From: Paracidovorax wautersii
GTDB lineage: Bacteria; Pseudomonadota; Gammaproteobacteria; Burkholderiales; Burkholderiaceae_C
NCBI RefSeq assembly: GCF_900113035.1
Contig: NZ_FONX01000006.1
Location: forward strand, 186,001-250,000
Direction of reading: 5' to 3'
DNA: 64,000 nt
Shown: one piece after another, positions 1-8,617 of the stretch
Numbering within the stretch: position 1 is the stretch's first letter
How the letters are laid out: each line of letters begins with the position of its first letter
Translations under genes and position numbers: made by a program
The notes under the pieces: generated by a model
The model's input: the letters and a program-made list of their open reading frames with translations, nothing else
Told to the model about the DNA's origin: nothing
Database searches by the model: none

Positions 1-111
1 TCTTTGTGTCCCGCGTGCCTGCGCATGCGGGATCGTCTTACCCTTTCCGCGGGAAGCTGCCACTTCCCCGAAGGGATCGGCGTGGCCCCGCGCGTTCTTC
101 AAGGAGCCACC

Positions 112-822
112 ATGACCCATCCCGAATCGAACCCGGGCGCTTCCGGCACTGAGCCCCGCGAGGTGCCTGCGGGCACAGCACCGCCGTCAGCGGCATGCGC
201 ATGCCCCGAGACCGCCGGTAGCCATCGCGCCGCGGCCCTCGCGGCGCTGCGGACCGATGGCCTGGCCATTGGCGAGTGCATCAGGACGCTGGCCGTCCCC
301 AATGACGATCCCTACGTCACTGCGGCCCGCGAGGCCATCCGATGGGACGACGACGTGGAGATCGACGACGAGACGACCACCTCGGTCGGCGACGGCGGCG
401 CCTGGGTCCTGGCGTGGCTGTGGGTCAGCGACCACCAGGCCGGCGTTCTCTCGCACAGCGAGATGCTGGAGGAACTGGCCGAGCACGCGGGCCAGGCCCT
501 CGCCGCCGTCCACGGCCTCGACAAGGAGACCTTCGCGCTGCGCGAGAACCAGCTCCTCTGGCTGGAGGAACTGGTCACCCACCATGCCGAAGAGATCGAT
601 GCGATCACGTCGGTACGGCCCACGGCCGAACCCGGCGCCATCCTGTGGGTCGACGAGACGGGGAGCGCCCTGTGGTTCGTTCCTTCCGAGGCGCTGCTGC
701 ATCTGCTTGGGCTCGCCAGGAAGGCCGGCCTGGCGCCGAAGCTCGCCGAACATTGCGAGCGCTTCTGCGCGCAGTACGGCAGGACGCTGGACGCGGTTCT
801 GACCGTGATCCCGCTGGGCTGA
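112..822 (+). CDS. Hypothetical protein, paralogue of the gene at 2,616
   Basis: This 236-aa acidic protein has no family that I recognise. Start ATG 112 is chosen because AAGGAG lies at 101-106; the open frame extends upstream to the window edge but that part looks non-coding. From about residue 39 to the end it aligns with the protein at 2,616-3,407, sharing the blocks GECI/GECL, DDPYVxAAREA, GGAWVLxWLWxSD, QAGVLSHSxMLEE, WVDE and FVPSEAxLxLLxLAR. The Trp-rich centre and conserved C-terminal helix suggest a small globular cytoplasmic domain. Two copies within 3 kb point to a local duplication followed by divergence. Function unknown. Confidence 0.75.
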   Translation: MTHPESNPGASGTEPREVPAGTAPPSAACACPETAGSHRAAALAALRTDGLAIGECIRTLAVPNDDPYVTAAREAIRWDDDVEIDDETTTSVGDGGAWVLAWLWVSDHQAGVLSHSEMLEELAEHAGQALAAVHGLDKETFALRENQLLWLEELVTHHAEEIDAITSVRPTAEPGAILWVDETGSALWFVPSEALLHLLGLARKAGLAPKLAEHCERFCAQYGRTLDAVLTVIPLG

Positions 823-1099
823 TCCGGTCGGGACAGGCACAGGCGCCGCCGGCGTTGCATCGGCCAATGCCGGATGGCCTCGATTTTTCCGGGCTGGGCT
901 TGCCTGCGTACGCGGCGGCTCGGCCCGCCCTGGCCGGCGCCTGCCGGCCTTCGCTCTGGGCACCGGACCGCCGTGCGCGGACCGGGCGCCAGACCTTCAT
1001 CGCCGTCCGACGCGCCGATCGGGCGCCGGACATGTTTCAACCCCCGCGGGACGCACTCCCGCAGGGGGCGGCCCCGCGACCTGTTCAATGGGACCGTCA

Positions 1100-2413
1100 A
1101 TGAACAAGCACCAAGTCATGGCTCTTTCCAACCTGCGGCCGGAGACGGTCGTTGCCGTGGAAGGAGTTCCGTTCACCAGCCGCGCGCTGGCACTGCCTGG
1201 CGTCGAGGCAGCACGCGAGTCGCTGTCCGAAGTCGCCCCCGGCGGCGCGGCCGATGCGGACGAAGGGATCGACGTCAAGGCCGGATGCCGCCTGGAGCCC
1301 GACACCGAGGCCCGCATGGTCGTGATGGAGCAATTCATCGTGGCCGGCGGCCTGTGCCACGACGACGATGCCGGGCACTGCAACCCCCTGACCGAAGACC
1401 AGGGCAACGGCAGCCTGTACCACCGCGGGCGCCGCGCGCGCCCTGGCGAGGAGGCGTCCTTTTTCGAGGCGCTGGGCCGCGACGGCGAGGGCAACAAGGA
1501 CCTCGCCGCGGAATGCGTGTCCGACCTCCTGGCCGGACAGGTCTGCGCGTCGATCCGTTCGAACCGTTCGCTGATGGCGACACTCGGCAATCTGCTGCGC
1601 AGCCGTGGCCGGGCGGCCGCCAGCTGGGACGCGGTCCTCAAGACGGTCGCGCAGGCCATCCACCAGGAAGGCTGGGCGTACGCGCTGGACTACGTGGCGC
1701 AGTGGTTCCTCGACGTGCCGTGGTGGGCCGAGCTGCCGCAGGCCTGGCGCGACAAGCTCAAGGACCTGTCCAGCCTGCTCGACGAGCGCGAGGCCGAGGC
1801 CGCGTGGAAGCGCGCCCGCGCCGCGGGCCGCATCGGCAGCCCGCTCGCCGTCCTGCTCGACATCTACGAGCATGGTGGCGTGGTCTACAGCGTCGCGGGT
1901 CAGGGCATGCAATGCCCCTGGGACACGACGCGCGGCGGCGCCATCTGGGTGCCGGACCAGCAGGCCGAGGACAACATCCGTTGCAACGTGCTGCGGGCGC
2001 TGGGCGGCGGCGAGGTGCGCTGGTTCGGCGCCACCGGCGGCGGGAACGAACCGCCGGTCGTTCGCCATTCCAACGACGGCGGGCACACCTGGGACGGTGA
2101 CCATGCGACCGAGGCCGGCCCTCTGGCCGCGTGGGCCGACGCGCGCGGCCTGAGCCTCGCGCCGGCCGAGCTCGCGGCCACGCTCGCCGAGGAGGCCACG
2201 CGCTACTGCCAGGCCGTGCTGGAGGAATACAACGCCTGGGTCAACGGCGAGGTCTACGGCGTCGTCGTCTACGTGCTAGACCGCGCCACCGGACGGCGCA
2301 TCGAGGACCGCGACGAGGAATGCTGGGGCTTCATCGGCCATGCGTATGCCGAGGAGACCCTGGAGGACACGGTGCTGTCCACGGTGGTGCGCCTGGGCGC
2401 CGCGGCGCACTAG
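1100..2413 (+). CDS. Hypothetical protein of the mobile element
   Basis: A 437-aa protein I cannot assign to a family. Starts at ATG 1,100 or in-frame ATG 1,088 are both possible; no strong ribosome-binding site decides between them. The C-terminal third (from about residue 250) has the look of a conserved accessory domain, with GGAIWVPD, EEYNAWVNGEVYG, and WGFIGHAYAEE, the last preceded by an acidic linker. No signal peptide or membrane segment is evident. It lies between the two paralogous genes at 112 and 2,616, on the same strand, and could share their transcript. Confidence 0.7.
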   Translation: MNKHQVMALSNLRPETVVAVEGVPFTSRALALPGVEAARESLSEVAPGGAADADEGIDVKAGCRLEPDTEARMVVMEQFIVAGGLCHDDDAGHCNPLTEDQGNGSLYHRGRRARPGEEASFFEALGRDGEGNKDLAAECVSDLLAGQVCASIRSNRSLMATLGNLLRSRGRAAASWDAVLKTVAQAIHQEGWAYALDYVAQWFLDVPWWAELPQAWRDKLKDLSSLLDEREAEAAWKRARAAGRIGSPLAVLLDIYEHGGVVYSVAGQGMQCPWDTTRGGAIWVPDQQAEDNIRCNVLRALGGGEVRWFGATGGGNEPPVVRHSNDGGHTWDGDHATEAGPLAAWADARGLSLAPAELAATLAEEATRYCQAVLEEYNAWVNGEVYGVVVYVLDRATGRRIEDRDEECWGFIGHAYAEETLEDTVLSTVVRLGAAAH

Positions 2414-2615
2414 CCGCGCAACGGCTGCCGCGGCCGGCCACTGTCCCATCCGGGGCGTGGCGCCGTGGCACTTCACATCCGTTCAGTCCCGGCGTACGGG
2501 CTGGGCACAAAAGGCCGTAGGCGGCAAGGCGCCGCCGCGGCGTCATCGATCACCCCCCGGGGCGCCGTGCCCCTCGGGGGCAGGCCGCCCCTTCACTTCC
2601 TGAAGGAGAAATCAC

Positions 2616-3407
2616 ATGAGCAACGACATGAGAGATCTTGTCGACAGCCTCCTGGCGTACGCGCTGAGGTACGCCGCCGACGACGGCAAGGCCGCCAGCG
2701 CCAGTTGCTGGGACCTGGTCGCCCAGGCGCGGCGCTGCCTGCGCGAGACCGAGCACCAGCGTAGGCCGGGCGAGGACGCAGAGGATGCCGAGGCGAACCG
2801 CGGGACGGCGCGCGCGCGAGCGCTGAACGCGCTGCGCCGCGACGGCCTGACCATCGGCGAGTGCCTCCAAGTGCTCGCCGCGCCCGAAGACGACCCGTAT
2901 GTCTCGGCGGCCCGCGAAGCCACGGCGTCGAACGCGGACATCCGGATCGACGTCCACACGGCCACGGCGCGCGGAGAGGGCGGCGCGTGGGTGCTGTCCT
3001 GGCTTTGGATCAGCGACCGCCAAGCCGGGGTGCTTTCGCACAGCCAGATGCTGGAGGAAGTGTGGCGGCGTGCGGGCGACCTGCTCACGGGCGCGCACGG
3101 GCTCGATGACGGTACGGCGTGGCTGAGGAACAACCAGGTGCTCTGGCTCGACGCCGTGTGCGCCAGGTTCTCCCGGGAGATCGACGGCGTCGAGGCCGCC
3201 CGGCCCGGCGCCGGATGCGGCCCCATCGTGTGGGTCGATGAGCGGCGGCGCGAACTGCGGTTCGTGCCCTCGGAGGCCGTGCTGCAACTGCTGGCGCTGG
3301 CGCGCCGGGCGGGGCTCGAGCGCCATGTGGCGGAGCACTGCGAGCGCTTCTGTTCGCTGCACGGCCGCGCGCTGGATGCGTTGCTAGCTTCCGTCCCGCT
3401 GCGCTGA
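2616..3407 (+). CDS. Hypothetical protein, paralogue of the gene at 112
   Basis: A 263-aa protein whose last 200 residues align with the product of 112-822 (shared GECL, DDPYVSAAREA, GGAWVLSWLWISD, QAGVLSHSQMLEE, FVPSEAVLQLL and AEHCERFC). Its first 65 residues differ from the paralogue and form a separate N-terminal segment. Start ATG 2,616 has AAGGAG 7 bases upstream (2,603-2,608). The next gene starts 27 bases downstream, so the two are probably co-transcribed. No known domain recognised. Confidence 0.75.
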   Translation: MSNDMRDLVDSLLAYALRYAADDGKAASASCWDLVAQARRCLRETEHQRRPGEDAEDAEANRGTARARALNALRRDGLTIGECLQVLAAPEDDPYVSAAREATASNADIRIDVHTATARGEGGAWVLSWLWISDRQAGVLSHSQMLEEVWRRAGDLLTGAHGLDDGTAWLRNNQVLWLDAVCARFSREIDGVEAARPGAGCGPIVWVDERRRELRFVPSEAVLQLLALARRAGLERHVAEHCERFCSLHGRALDALLASVPLR

Positions 3408-3434
3408 CGCGGCGCAATGAACAAGGAGATGGAC

Positions 3435-4241
3435 ATGCCTCGATATGGCGTTTTTCAAGATGGCGGTCGCTATGACGACCTGGGCACACTCTGCGAGGCG
3501 ATCGGCCTCGCAGAAGAGTTGATGGGAGGCATCCCGGTCGGCGAGTGCTCGACCTTCACCGTGGAGCGCGACGGCCGACTGCTGGCGAGCGTGACGAACC
3601 GCCGCATCACCGGGACCTTCCACAAGGAATACTGGAGCGCAAGGGAGGAGGCGGTGGAGTGCGAAGCGCTCGAGTTCGACGCGACCGGCCACGTGCTACG
3701 CATGGCGGGCGGAGAGCTGCGCGCGCTGCGCGACAACCGGGATAGCAGCGACGCGGTGGGGCAGGCGCACGTGGCGTGGAACGGTCCTTTCCGGGTCACC
3801 CTCGTGGAATCGGTGTGCGAGTTCTTCGGCGTGGACGACGTGGCGGACATCACCGACGAGGCCCTCGCGTTCGCGCGCTGGCGCTGGTACGAGGAAGCGC
3901 CGGTGAAGGCCTGCGTCCATCTGACGGTGGCGCTGCAGGTCCGCGTCGCGGCGGGAGCGAGTCTCGCCGAGTTCGTCGGGCGCCTCGACTGGGGATTCCA
4001 TTCGCGGACCGTCGGCGTCTCGGTCACCGACGCGGAGATCCTCGGCGCGGAGCAGCCCGGGGACCCGGACGCCGCCGCCTTGTCCGAGGACGAGATCGCT
4101 GACTTCCTGTGCCGGCGAATCGAGAACGGTGAGCTGGCCGCCGAGGACATTCCCGTGCGCCTCGCACGGTACGGGCTGATGCAGCCGCTCGCCTTCGTCG
4201 AGGAGATGCGGGAGCGCATGGCGTCGGAGAAGGGCGGATAG
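3435..4241 (+). CDS. Hypothetical protein
   Basis: A 268-aa protein of unknown function. ATG 3,435 is chosen over the in-frame ATG 3,417 because AAGGAG at 3,423-3,428 sits 6 bases before it. The N-terminal 90 residues read like a beta-rich fold (VERDGRLLASVTNRRITG), the middle has an amphipathic Trp-containing helix, and residues 215-268 are acidic and helical. No membrane segment, metal motif or nucleotide-binding loop is seen. It is the last gene of the run that starts at 2,616. Confidence 0.7.
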   Translation: MPRYGVFQDGGRYDDLGTLCEAIGLAEELMGGIPVGECSTFTVERDGRLLASVTNRRITGTFHKEYWSAREEAVECEALEFDATGHVLRMAGGELRALRDNRDSSDAVGQAHVAWNGPFRVTLVESVCEFFGVDDVADITDEALAFARWRWYEEAPVKACVHLTVALQVRVAAGASLAEFVGRLDWGFHSRTVGVSVTDAEILGAEQPGDPDAAALSEDEIADFLCRRIENGELAAEDIPVRLARYGLMQPLAFVEEMRERMASEKGG

Positions 4242-4381
4242 CCGTCCCTGGCAGGACATCGACGAACCGTGGATCCCCCGCGCAGCTCGGCTGCCGGGGG
4301 ATCGTCGCGTCCGCAGGCGCCGCCGCGCTTGAAATGAAGGCGGCGCGCGGGAGACTGGACGCGCAAAGGAGCCATCCGGCC

Positions 4382-5281
4382 ATGTCATCCATCCTCAGCT
4401 TTCCAGAGCGCGGCCCATGGGGCAACGCGCGCTACCGGGGCAATTGCTCCGGCCATGTCTACCGCGCCTTGTTCGAGATGCTGCGGCCCCGCAGCTTCTG
4501 CGATCCCATGGCGGGCAGCGGCACCTCGGTGGAGGTGGCGCGCGAGCTAGGCATCCTCGCCCACGGCCTGGACCTGCGCATGGGCTTCAACGCGCTGCGG
4601 CACTCGATCCTGGCCACCATCGGCGGCGAGCCCGTGGACGCCTGCATCTCGCACGTGCCCTATGGGCCCATGATCGTCTATTCGGGCGAGGTCTGGGGCA
4701 CGCAGGCGCATCCGGACGACCTGAGCCGCTGCGCCGACGACGAGGACTTCCACGAGAAGCTGCAGGTCGTGCTGCTCAACCAGCGCGCCGCCGCGCGTCC
4801 CGGGGGGCACTACGGCACCATCATCGGGGACCGTCGGCAGGGCGGGCGCTATGTCTCCTACCAGGCCGAGGCCATCGCGCGCATGCCCTCGGACGAGCTC
4901 GCGGCTGTGCTGCTGAAGGCGCAGCACAACGTGCGCAGCGATGCGCGCGCCTATCGCGGCATGGCGCTGCCGCGCATCACGCACGAATACATCCTGCTGT
5001 GGCGGCGCCGCGAGACGACGGTGTTCGGCGTGCTGCGCGGACTCGCGGCGGGGGCGCACCAGCGGCTGCGCTCGACGTGGCGCGCCATCGTCCACCTGTG
5101 CCTCATGCAGTTGGGCGGGCAGGCGGAACTGGCCACGCTTTACGAGGCCGTGCGCGGCGCGGCGGCGAACCGCTGCGAGGCGAACCCGCATTGGCAGGCC
5201 AAGGTGCGCCAGGTGCTCAATCGCTCGGAGCATTGGTTCGAGTCGCCCGGGCGGGGCGTCTGGCGGCTCAAGGACGCCTGA
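4382..5281 (+). CDS. DNA-methylase-like protein with a variant catalytic motif
   Basis: A 299-aa protein with the S-adenosylmethionine-binding motif I DPMAGSG (residues 41-47), preceded by a short motif X-like region, as in beta/gamma-class amino-methyltransferases. The position of the catalytic (D/N/S)PPY motif reads HVPY (91-94); related element proteins have HPPY, so the first proline is replaced here. This may be a weak or inactive methylase, or a specialised one. The last 70 residues resemble a winged helix (HLCLMQLGGQAELATLYEAV). Start ATG 4,382 has AAGGAG 8 bases upstream; an earlier in-frame ATG at 4,334 lacks one. Confidence 0.7.
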   Translation: MSSILSFPERGPWGNARYRGNCSGHVYRALFEMLRPRSFCDPMAGSGTSVEVARELGILAHGLDLRMGFNALRHSILATIGGEPVDACISHVPYGPMIVYSGEVWGTQAHPDDLSRCADDEDFHEKLQVVLLNQRAAARPGGHYGTIIGDRRQGGRYVSYQAEAIARMPSDELAAVLLKAQHNVRSDARAYRGMALPRITHEYILLWRRRETTVFGVLRGLAAGAHQRLRSTWRAIVHLCLMQLGGQAELATLYEAVRGAAANRCEANPHWQAKVRQVLNRSEHWFESPGRGVWRLKDA

Positions 5282-5724
5282 GGCTTCGCGAGGCAGCCGC
5301 GCGCGGCGGAGGTGATCTTGTCCGCGGCGCCCGCGCGGTGGCCGGGCCGTGGAAGAAACACCCCGGGCGCAATGCATGCGGCCCGGGGTGGCAAGACGCT
5401 CCGCAGTGGCGGCGGAGCGCGGCCTGCTCGGGGAGGAAAGCAGGGGGCTCGGCCCGGTGCCGATCGTAGCAGCGGCATGGCCGGACCAGCACCCTTCGGA
5501 CCGTTGGAGCCCCGAAGGCGGTGGGCCAGCGGGCCATTCGGGCGGGCGCGGGTGCGCCCTTGATGGCGCCGATGCCGGGGCCAGACTGGCCGCATGACCA
5601 TACCGTCTCGCTCCACCAAAGCCCCTGCAGGGAACCGCCGCCCGCCGACGGCGGCAGCGCCGCGCACCGCGGTGCGCCGGCCACCGGGGCCGTGCGCCGC
5701 CGACGCGCCGGGGAGGTGACCGCC
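5282..5724. other. Intergenic stretch with one strong hairpin
   Basis: No convincing gene is seen. A perfect 10-bp inverted repeat, CACCCCGGGC at 5,359-5,368 and GCCCGGGGTG at 5,381-5,390, encloses a 12-base loop that contains ATGCAT. It lies 78 bases after the methylase-like gene. It has no T-run, so it is not a classical intrinsic terminator; it could stabilise a 3' end or bind a protein. Confidence 0.5.
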
Positions 5725-6234
5725 ATGGGCTATCTCAATCCCTTGCTGCGCTTGCCGGCCGCGCAGGGCCTGCAGGCGCTGGGTGCCCCGGAGCGTGCAG
5801 CGCTGGCGCGGCTCCTGATGGATCTGCGCGCCCAGGCCAACGACGAGGCCGAGAACGCGTGGCGCCGCCGCAAAGGCCCCATGGCCTGCTATTGGCGCGC
5901 GGTCGCGACGTATGCCCGTCACATCGCCCACGTGCTGCGCATGCCCCGGCGCCCGCGCCGCAGCCACGGTGCGGATGCCACGATGGCGCTGCCCAAGATC
6001 CACGCGGCCGCCATGACCGCGCAGGACATCGTCGCCGTCTTCGAGGACCTGTCGGTCCGCAACCGCAACCCGCCGCTCGACGAGGCCGTCGTGGGGCTCG
6101 CGCGCTGGATGTCGCAACGGCGCACGCGCCTGACGGACGAGGACTTCACGGCGCTCGCCGCCGTGGGCGGCGCGATCTACGAAGCCGCGCTGCAGCACCG
6201 GATGGCGGCCGGGTCGTTCCCGTCGATCCGGTGA
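5725..6234 (+). CDS. Hypothetical protein
   Basis: A 169-aa basic protein. Start ATG 5,725 follows GGGAGGTG at 5,711-5,718; the frame is open further upstream but that part is low-complexity and unlike a protein. The N-terminal half is helical and rich in Arg/Ala (GLQALGAPERAALARLLMDL, then RRRKGPMACYWRAVATYARH), and the C-terminal half is a second helical block. No known domain recognised. Confidence 0.65.
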   Translation: MGYLNPLLRLPAAQGLQALGAPERAALARLLMDLRAQANDEAENAWRRRKGPMACYWRAVATYARHIAHVLRMPRRPRRSHGADATMALPKIHAAAMTAQDIVAVFEDLSVRNRNPPLDEAVVGLARWMSQRRTRLTDEDFTALAAVGGAIYEAALQHRMAAGSFPSIR

Positions 6235-6285
6235 ACGGCTGGAGCCCCGCCCAGGCGGGCGAAGTCCGGAGAGTCGCGACGGGCC

Positions 6286-6711
6286 TCAGAAGGCCTTGGG
6301 CTGACTCCTGGCCTCCAGGATGGCCGACTGCAGTTTGCGCTTCACCACGGCGTCCTGGAGGTCGAGCCGGCCCCGCCGGGGATGTTTCGGCGTCTTGCCA
6401 GGCGCAGGCGCGAACCAGGCATCATCGAAGGGCAGCCGGTGGTGGTTGACCAGGTCGAACTTGGTGGCCTTGGTCAGGCCTGTCTTGGCGCTGGCATCGA
6501 TCACGAACTCGCCCGGATACACCGCCGTCGTGTTCTGCGAAGTGGCGTACGCCACCACGACGACGGAACCCGCGGGATCGTCGGCCGCTTCCTCGACCTG
6601 AAGCACCAGGGCCGGCCGGTCCTTGGGGCCCGGCACGCCCACTTGCTGGGGAAAGCGGCATTCGACGATGTCGCCGGGCTTCGGGCGGGGTGTCCAGTAG
6701 GTCGCGCTCAC
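6286..6711 (-). CDS. PemK/MazF-family toxin
   Basis: A 141-aa protein of the PemK/MazF growth-inhibitor type, usually a ribonuclease that cleaves mRNA. The N-terminal pattern PGDIVECRFP, then KDRPALVLQVEE and VVVVAYATSQN, is the family's typical barrel core. The C-terminus is longer than in minimal MazF. It starts at GTG 6,711, which overlaps the stop codon of the antitoxin gene by 4 bases, indicating translational coupling. The activity is inferred from the family. Confidence 0.8.
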   Translation of the reverse strand: MSATYWTPRPKPGDIVECRFPQQVGVPGPKDRPALVLQVEEAADDPAGSVVVVAYATSQNTTAVYPGEFVIDASAKTGLTKATKFDLVNHHRLPFDDAWFAPAPGKTPKHPRRGRLDLQDAVVKRKLQSAILEARSQPKAF

Positions 6712-6977
6712 AGCAGCGAACCGATGACCCTGCCTTTGCCCTTGGGCTCGGCCTTCGCGATCGCCTGGTGCTGGGTCCGGGTGAGCGGCAGGAGCTTCTC
6801 CGTGTCCTGCTCGACAAGCACCTCGTCCCTGAGCCTGGCGAGCGCGTAGAGAACCGTCTGGGTCTCGTTGAAACCCAGTTTCCTGGCAATGGCCTTCAAC
6901 GCGTCGCGCGACACCGTCGTGAGGGTGTCGTCCTTGAAGTTCAGCTTCAGCGGCTGCTGGCCGGTGGTGGTGGGCAT
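6708..6977 (-). CDS. Antitoxin partner of the PemK/MazF-like toxin
   Basis: An 89-aa protein encoded directly upstream of the toxin and overlapping it by 4 bases. The central helix-turn-helix-like stretch ALKAIARKLGFNETQTVLYA resembles ribbon-helix-helix antitoxins; the basic, glycine-containing tail (PKGKGRVIGSLL) would contact the toxin. ATG 6,977 has AAGGA about 11 bases upstream. Autoregulation is likely, since a TATGCATA palindrome overlaps the promoter. Confidence 0.75.
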   Translation of the reverse strand: MPTTTGQQPLKLNFKDDTLTTVSRDALKAIARKLGFNETQTVLYALARLRDEVLVEQDTEKLLPLTRTQHQAIAKAEPKGKGRVIGSLL

Positions 6978-7001
6978 CGCACGATCCTTGTCATTTCGGT
7001 A

Positions 7002-7037
7002 TATGCATAGGATATATATTTTTAGGGCATCCTGCAA
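7002..7037 (-). promoter_or_regulatory. Promoter and probable operator of the toxin-antitoxin operon
   Basis: On the minus strand TTGCAG (7,037-7,032) and TATCCT (7,014-7,009) are separated by 17 bases, a good sigma-70 layout. The palindrome TATGCATA (7,002-7,009) abuts the -10 box in an unusually AT-rich stretch for this region. This fits autorepression by the antitoxin. Confidence 0.55.
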
Positions 7038-7115
7038 ACCGCCCGCCACCGGGGGACGTCGAGCGCGGACAGGGGCCAGGGCTATGATCTTTCCAGTGAA
7101 ACAAGGGGTATGAAG

Positions 7116-7445
7116 ATGGCGGATACCAGTGGGCCGGACGCCTCGACGCAGGAAGAGGCGCAGGCGCAACGATGGCTGGACGAGCTCCGGCGCGAGGTGC
7201 GCAGCGCGGCCGAGGGGCGCACGTCCGACGTGCAGCGGGGCGCCGAATCGCCGGCCGTCGCCGCCGCCCTGTTCGACAAGTTCGGCGGCGGCATCTGTGC
7301 GGCCGCCCATGTCCTCGGCCTTGACACCGGTGGCCTGCAGCGCGAGGTCGATGCGCTCGCCCGCCAGATCGATCCCGACTTCGATGCCCATCCCAAAGCG
7401 CGCTGGGCGGCGCGGCCGGGGGCGTTCTCGTTCGAACGTGACTAG
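7116..7445 (+). CDS. Small hypothetical protein
   Basis: A 109-aa acidic helical protein. ATG 7,116 is preferred over ATG 7,110 because AAGGGG (7,103-7,108) is 7 bases before it. The middle part contains a Gly-rich turn (FDKFGGGICAAAHVLGLDTG) between two predicted helices. It is transcribed divergently from the toxin-antitoxin operon. Function unknown. Confidence 0.6.
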   Translation: MADTSGPDASTQEEAQAQRWLDELRREVRSAAEGRTSDVQRGAESPAVAAALFDKFGGGICAAAHVLGLDTGGLQREVDALARQIDPDFDAHPKARWAARPGAFSFERD

Positions 7446-7486
7446 GTGAGAGGTGCCGAGCGGGGTGGTCGGCCGAGGCCGGGGCC

Positions 7487-7765
7487 GTGAACGCTGGCGC
7501 GCTCGACGCCTGGCTGCAGAACCAGGGCTACCGCCAGTTGCGGCGGATCGGCGGCGTGGTCTGCGGCGTCCGTCGCTTCAACTTCACCTTCGGCCTTGTG
7601 GTCGGCCTCACCTGGGAAGGCTACGAGCGCCGCTATTGCTACGGGCACGGACAGGACGCGCTCGCGGCGCTGGGCGCGTGGGACGGCGAGGACCATCCTT
7701 GCGGTCCATGGATCAAGTGCAAGGGCGCCGGCATCGACCTGCTCAACCCGGCCCTGCAGGTCTGA
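7487..7765 (+). CDS. Small hypothetical protein of the mobile element
   Basis: A 92-aa protein with probable start GTG 7,487; no clear ribosome-binding site is seen. The sequence has a compact alpha/beta look: an N-terminal helix (ALDAWLQNQGY), strands (FNFTFGLVVGLTW), an aromatic turn (YERRYCYGHGQDALAAL), and the ending WIKCKGAGIDLLNP. The periodic aromatic and Gly residues argue for a real folded domain. I do not recognise a function. Confidence 0.6.
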   Translation: MNAGALDAWLQNQGYRQLRRIGGVVCGVRRFNFTFGLVVGLTWEGYERRYCYGHGQDALAALGAWDGEDHPCGPWIKCKGAGIDLLNPALQV

Positions 7766-7882
7766 GGGCGGCTGCGGAGCGCCCACCGCATCGGGAAAGA
7801 GGCCGGCGCGCGGGAACCGGCCGCATGCGCCCTTGAAGGCGCAAGGCGAGGCGATAGCCTGGAAACACACAGGAGCCTCGCC

Positions 7883-8617
7883 ATGCCATCTTCCCTTCTC
7901 GATCTTCCATCGCGCGACGCGCCGGCCAAGCGCCCGCCCTGGCCCGACTGCACGACGCGCAGACAGACGCCCTCATCGGCGCCGTCCGCACCCTGCGCGC
8001 ACCCCGGGGCGTTGTCGGCCAAGCAGGCGCACCCGCACCCGCGTGAGGACGGGGTCGTCCCGCCGGCCGCCGCGCAAGCGTCCCTGCGCTGCCGCCTGTG
8101 CACCTGCATCCTCGGTGCGGAGGAGGACGACGACCCCTCGCTGGCGCTGTGCGGCGCCTGCAAGCGCCGGCCCGAGGCGCGCCGCCTGGGGCTGGGCCAG
8201 CCCGGCGCCTCGCCGCCCACGGCGCCCGCGGCCCTGGCCGCGCGCGCGCCGTCGGCGCCTGCGCGCGAGTTCACCGAAGCCGAGCGCGCGCTGATCCGCA
8301 AGGTGCACGGCTTCATGCCGGCCCAGCAGTTGCTCGCGCTGCTCAACGAGCGGCTCGCCTGCGACCTCGGCCCCGATGCCACGCCGTACGGCATGGACCA
8401 GCTGCATGCGCAGATCGGCACCTTCACGGCGGCAGCCCCTGCGGGCGGCCACGGCTGGGCGGCCCAGCGCAAGCTGATCGCCCAGGCGCGCCGCTCGGGG
8501 CTGCTGGCCGCCATCACGGAGCAGGTCATCGACGACTTCGCCGTGGTGTTCTCGCTGAACCCCAAGCAGGTGCTCTGCCTGCGCGACACGCTGCTGCAGC
8601 CGGAGGACGGGCAATGA
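7883..8617 (+). CDS. Hypothetical protein with CxxC zinc-ribbon-like motif
   Basis: A 244-aa protein with a disordered Pro/Ala-rich N-terminus (1-65), a four-cysteine knuckle (CRLC near residue 70 and CGAC near residue 90) likely to bind zinc, a Pro/Ala linker, and a helical C-terminal domain from about residue 128 (EFTEAERALIRKVHGFMP). ATG 7,883 has AGGAG about 9 bases upstream. Its stop overlaps the start of the ATPase gene (ATGA), so the two are translationally coupled and probably act together. Confidence 0.7.
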   Translation: MPSSLLDLPSRDAPAKRPPWPDCTTRRQTPSSAPSAPCAHPGALSAKQAHPHPREDGVVPPAAAQASLRCRLCTCILGAEEDDDPSLALCGACKRRPEARRLGLGQPGASPPTAPAALAARAPSAPAREFTEAERALIRKVHGFMPAQQLLALLNERLACDLGPDATPYGMDQLHAQIGTFTAAAPAGGHGWAAQRKLIAQARRSGLLAAITEQVIDDFAVVFSLNPKQVLCLRDTLLQPEDGQ

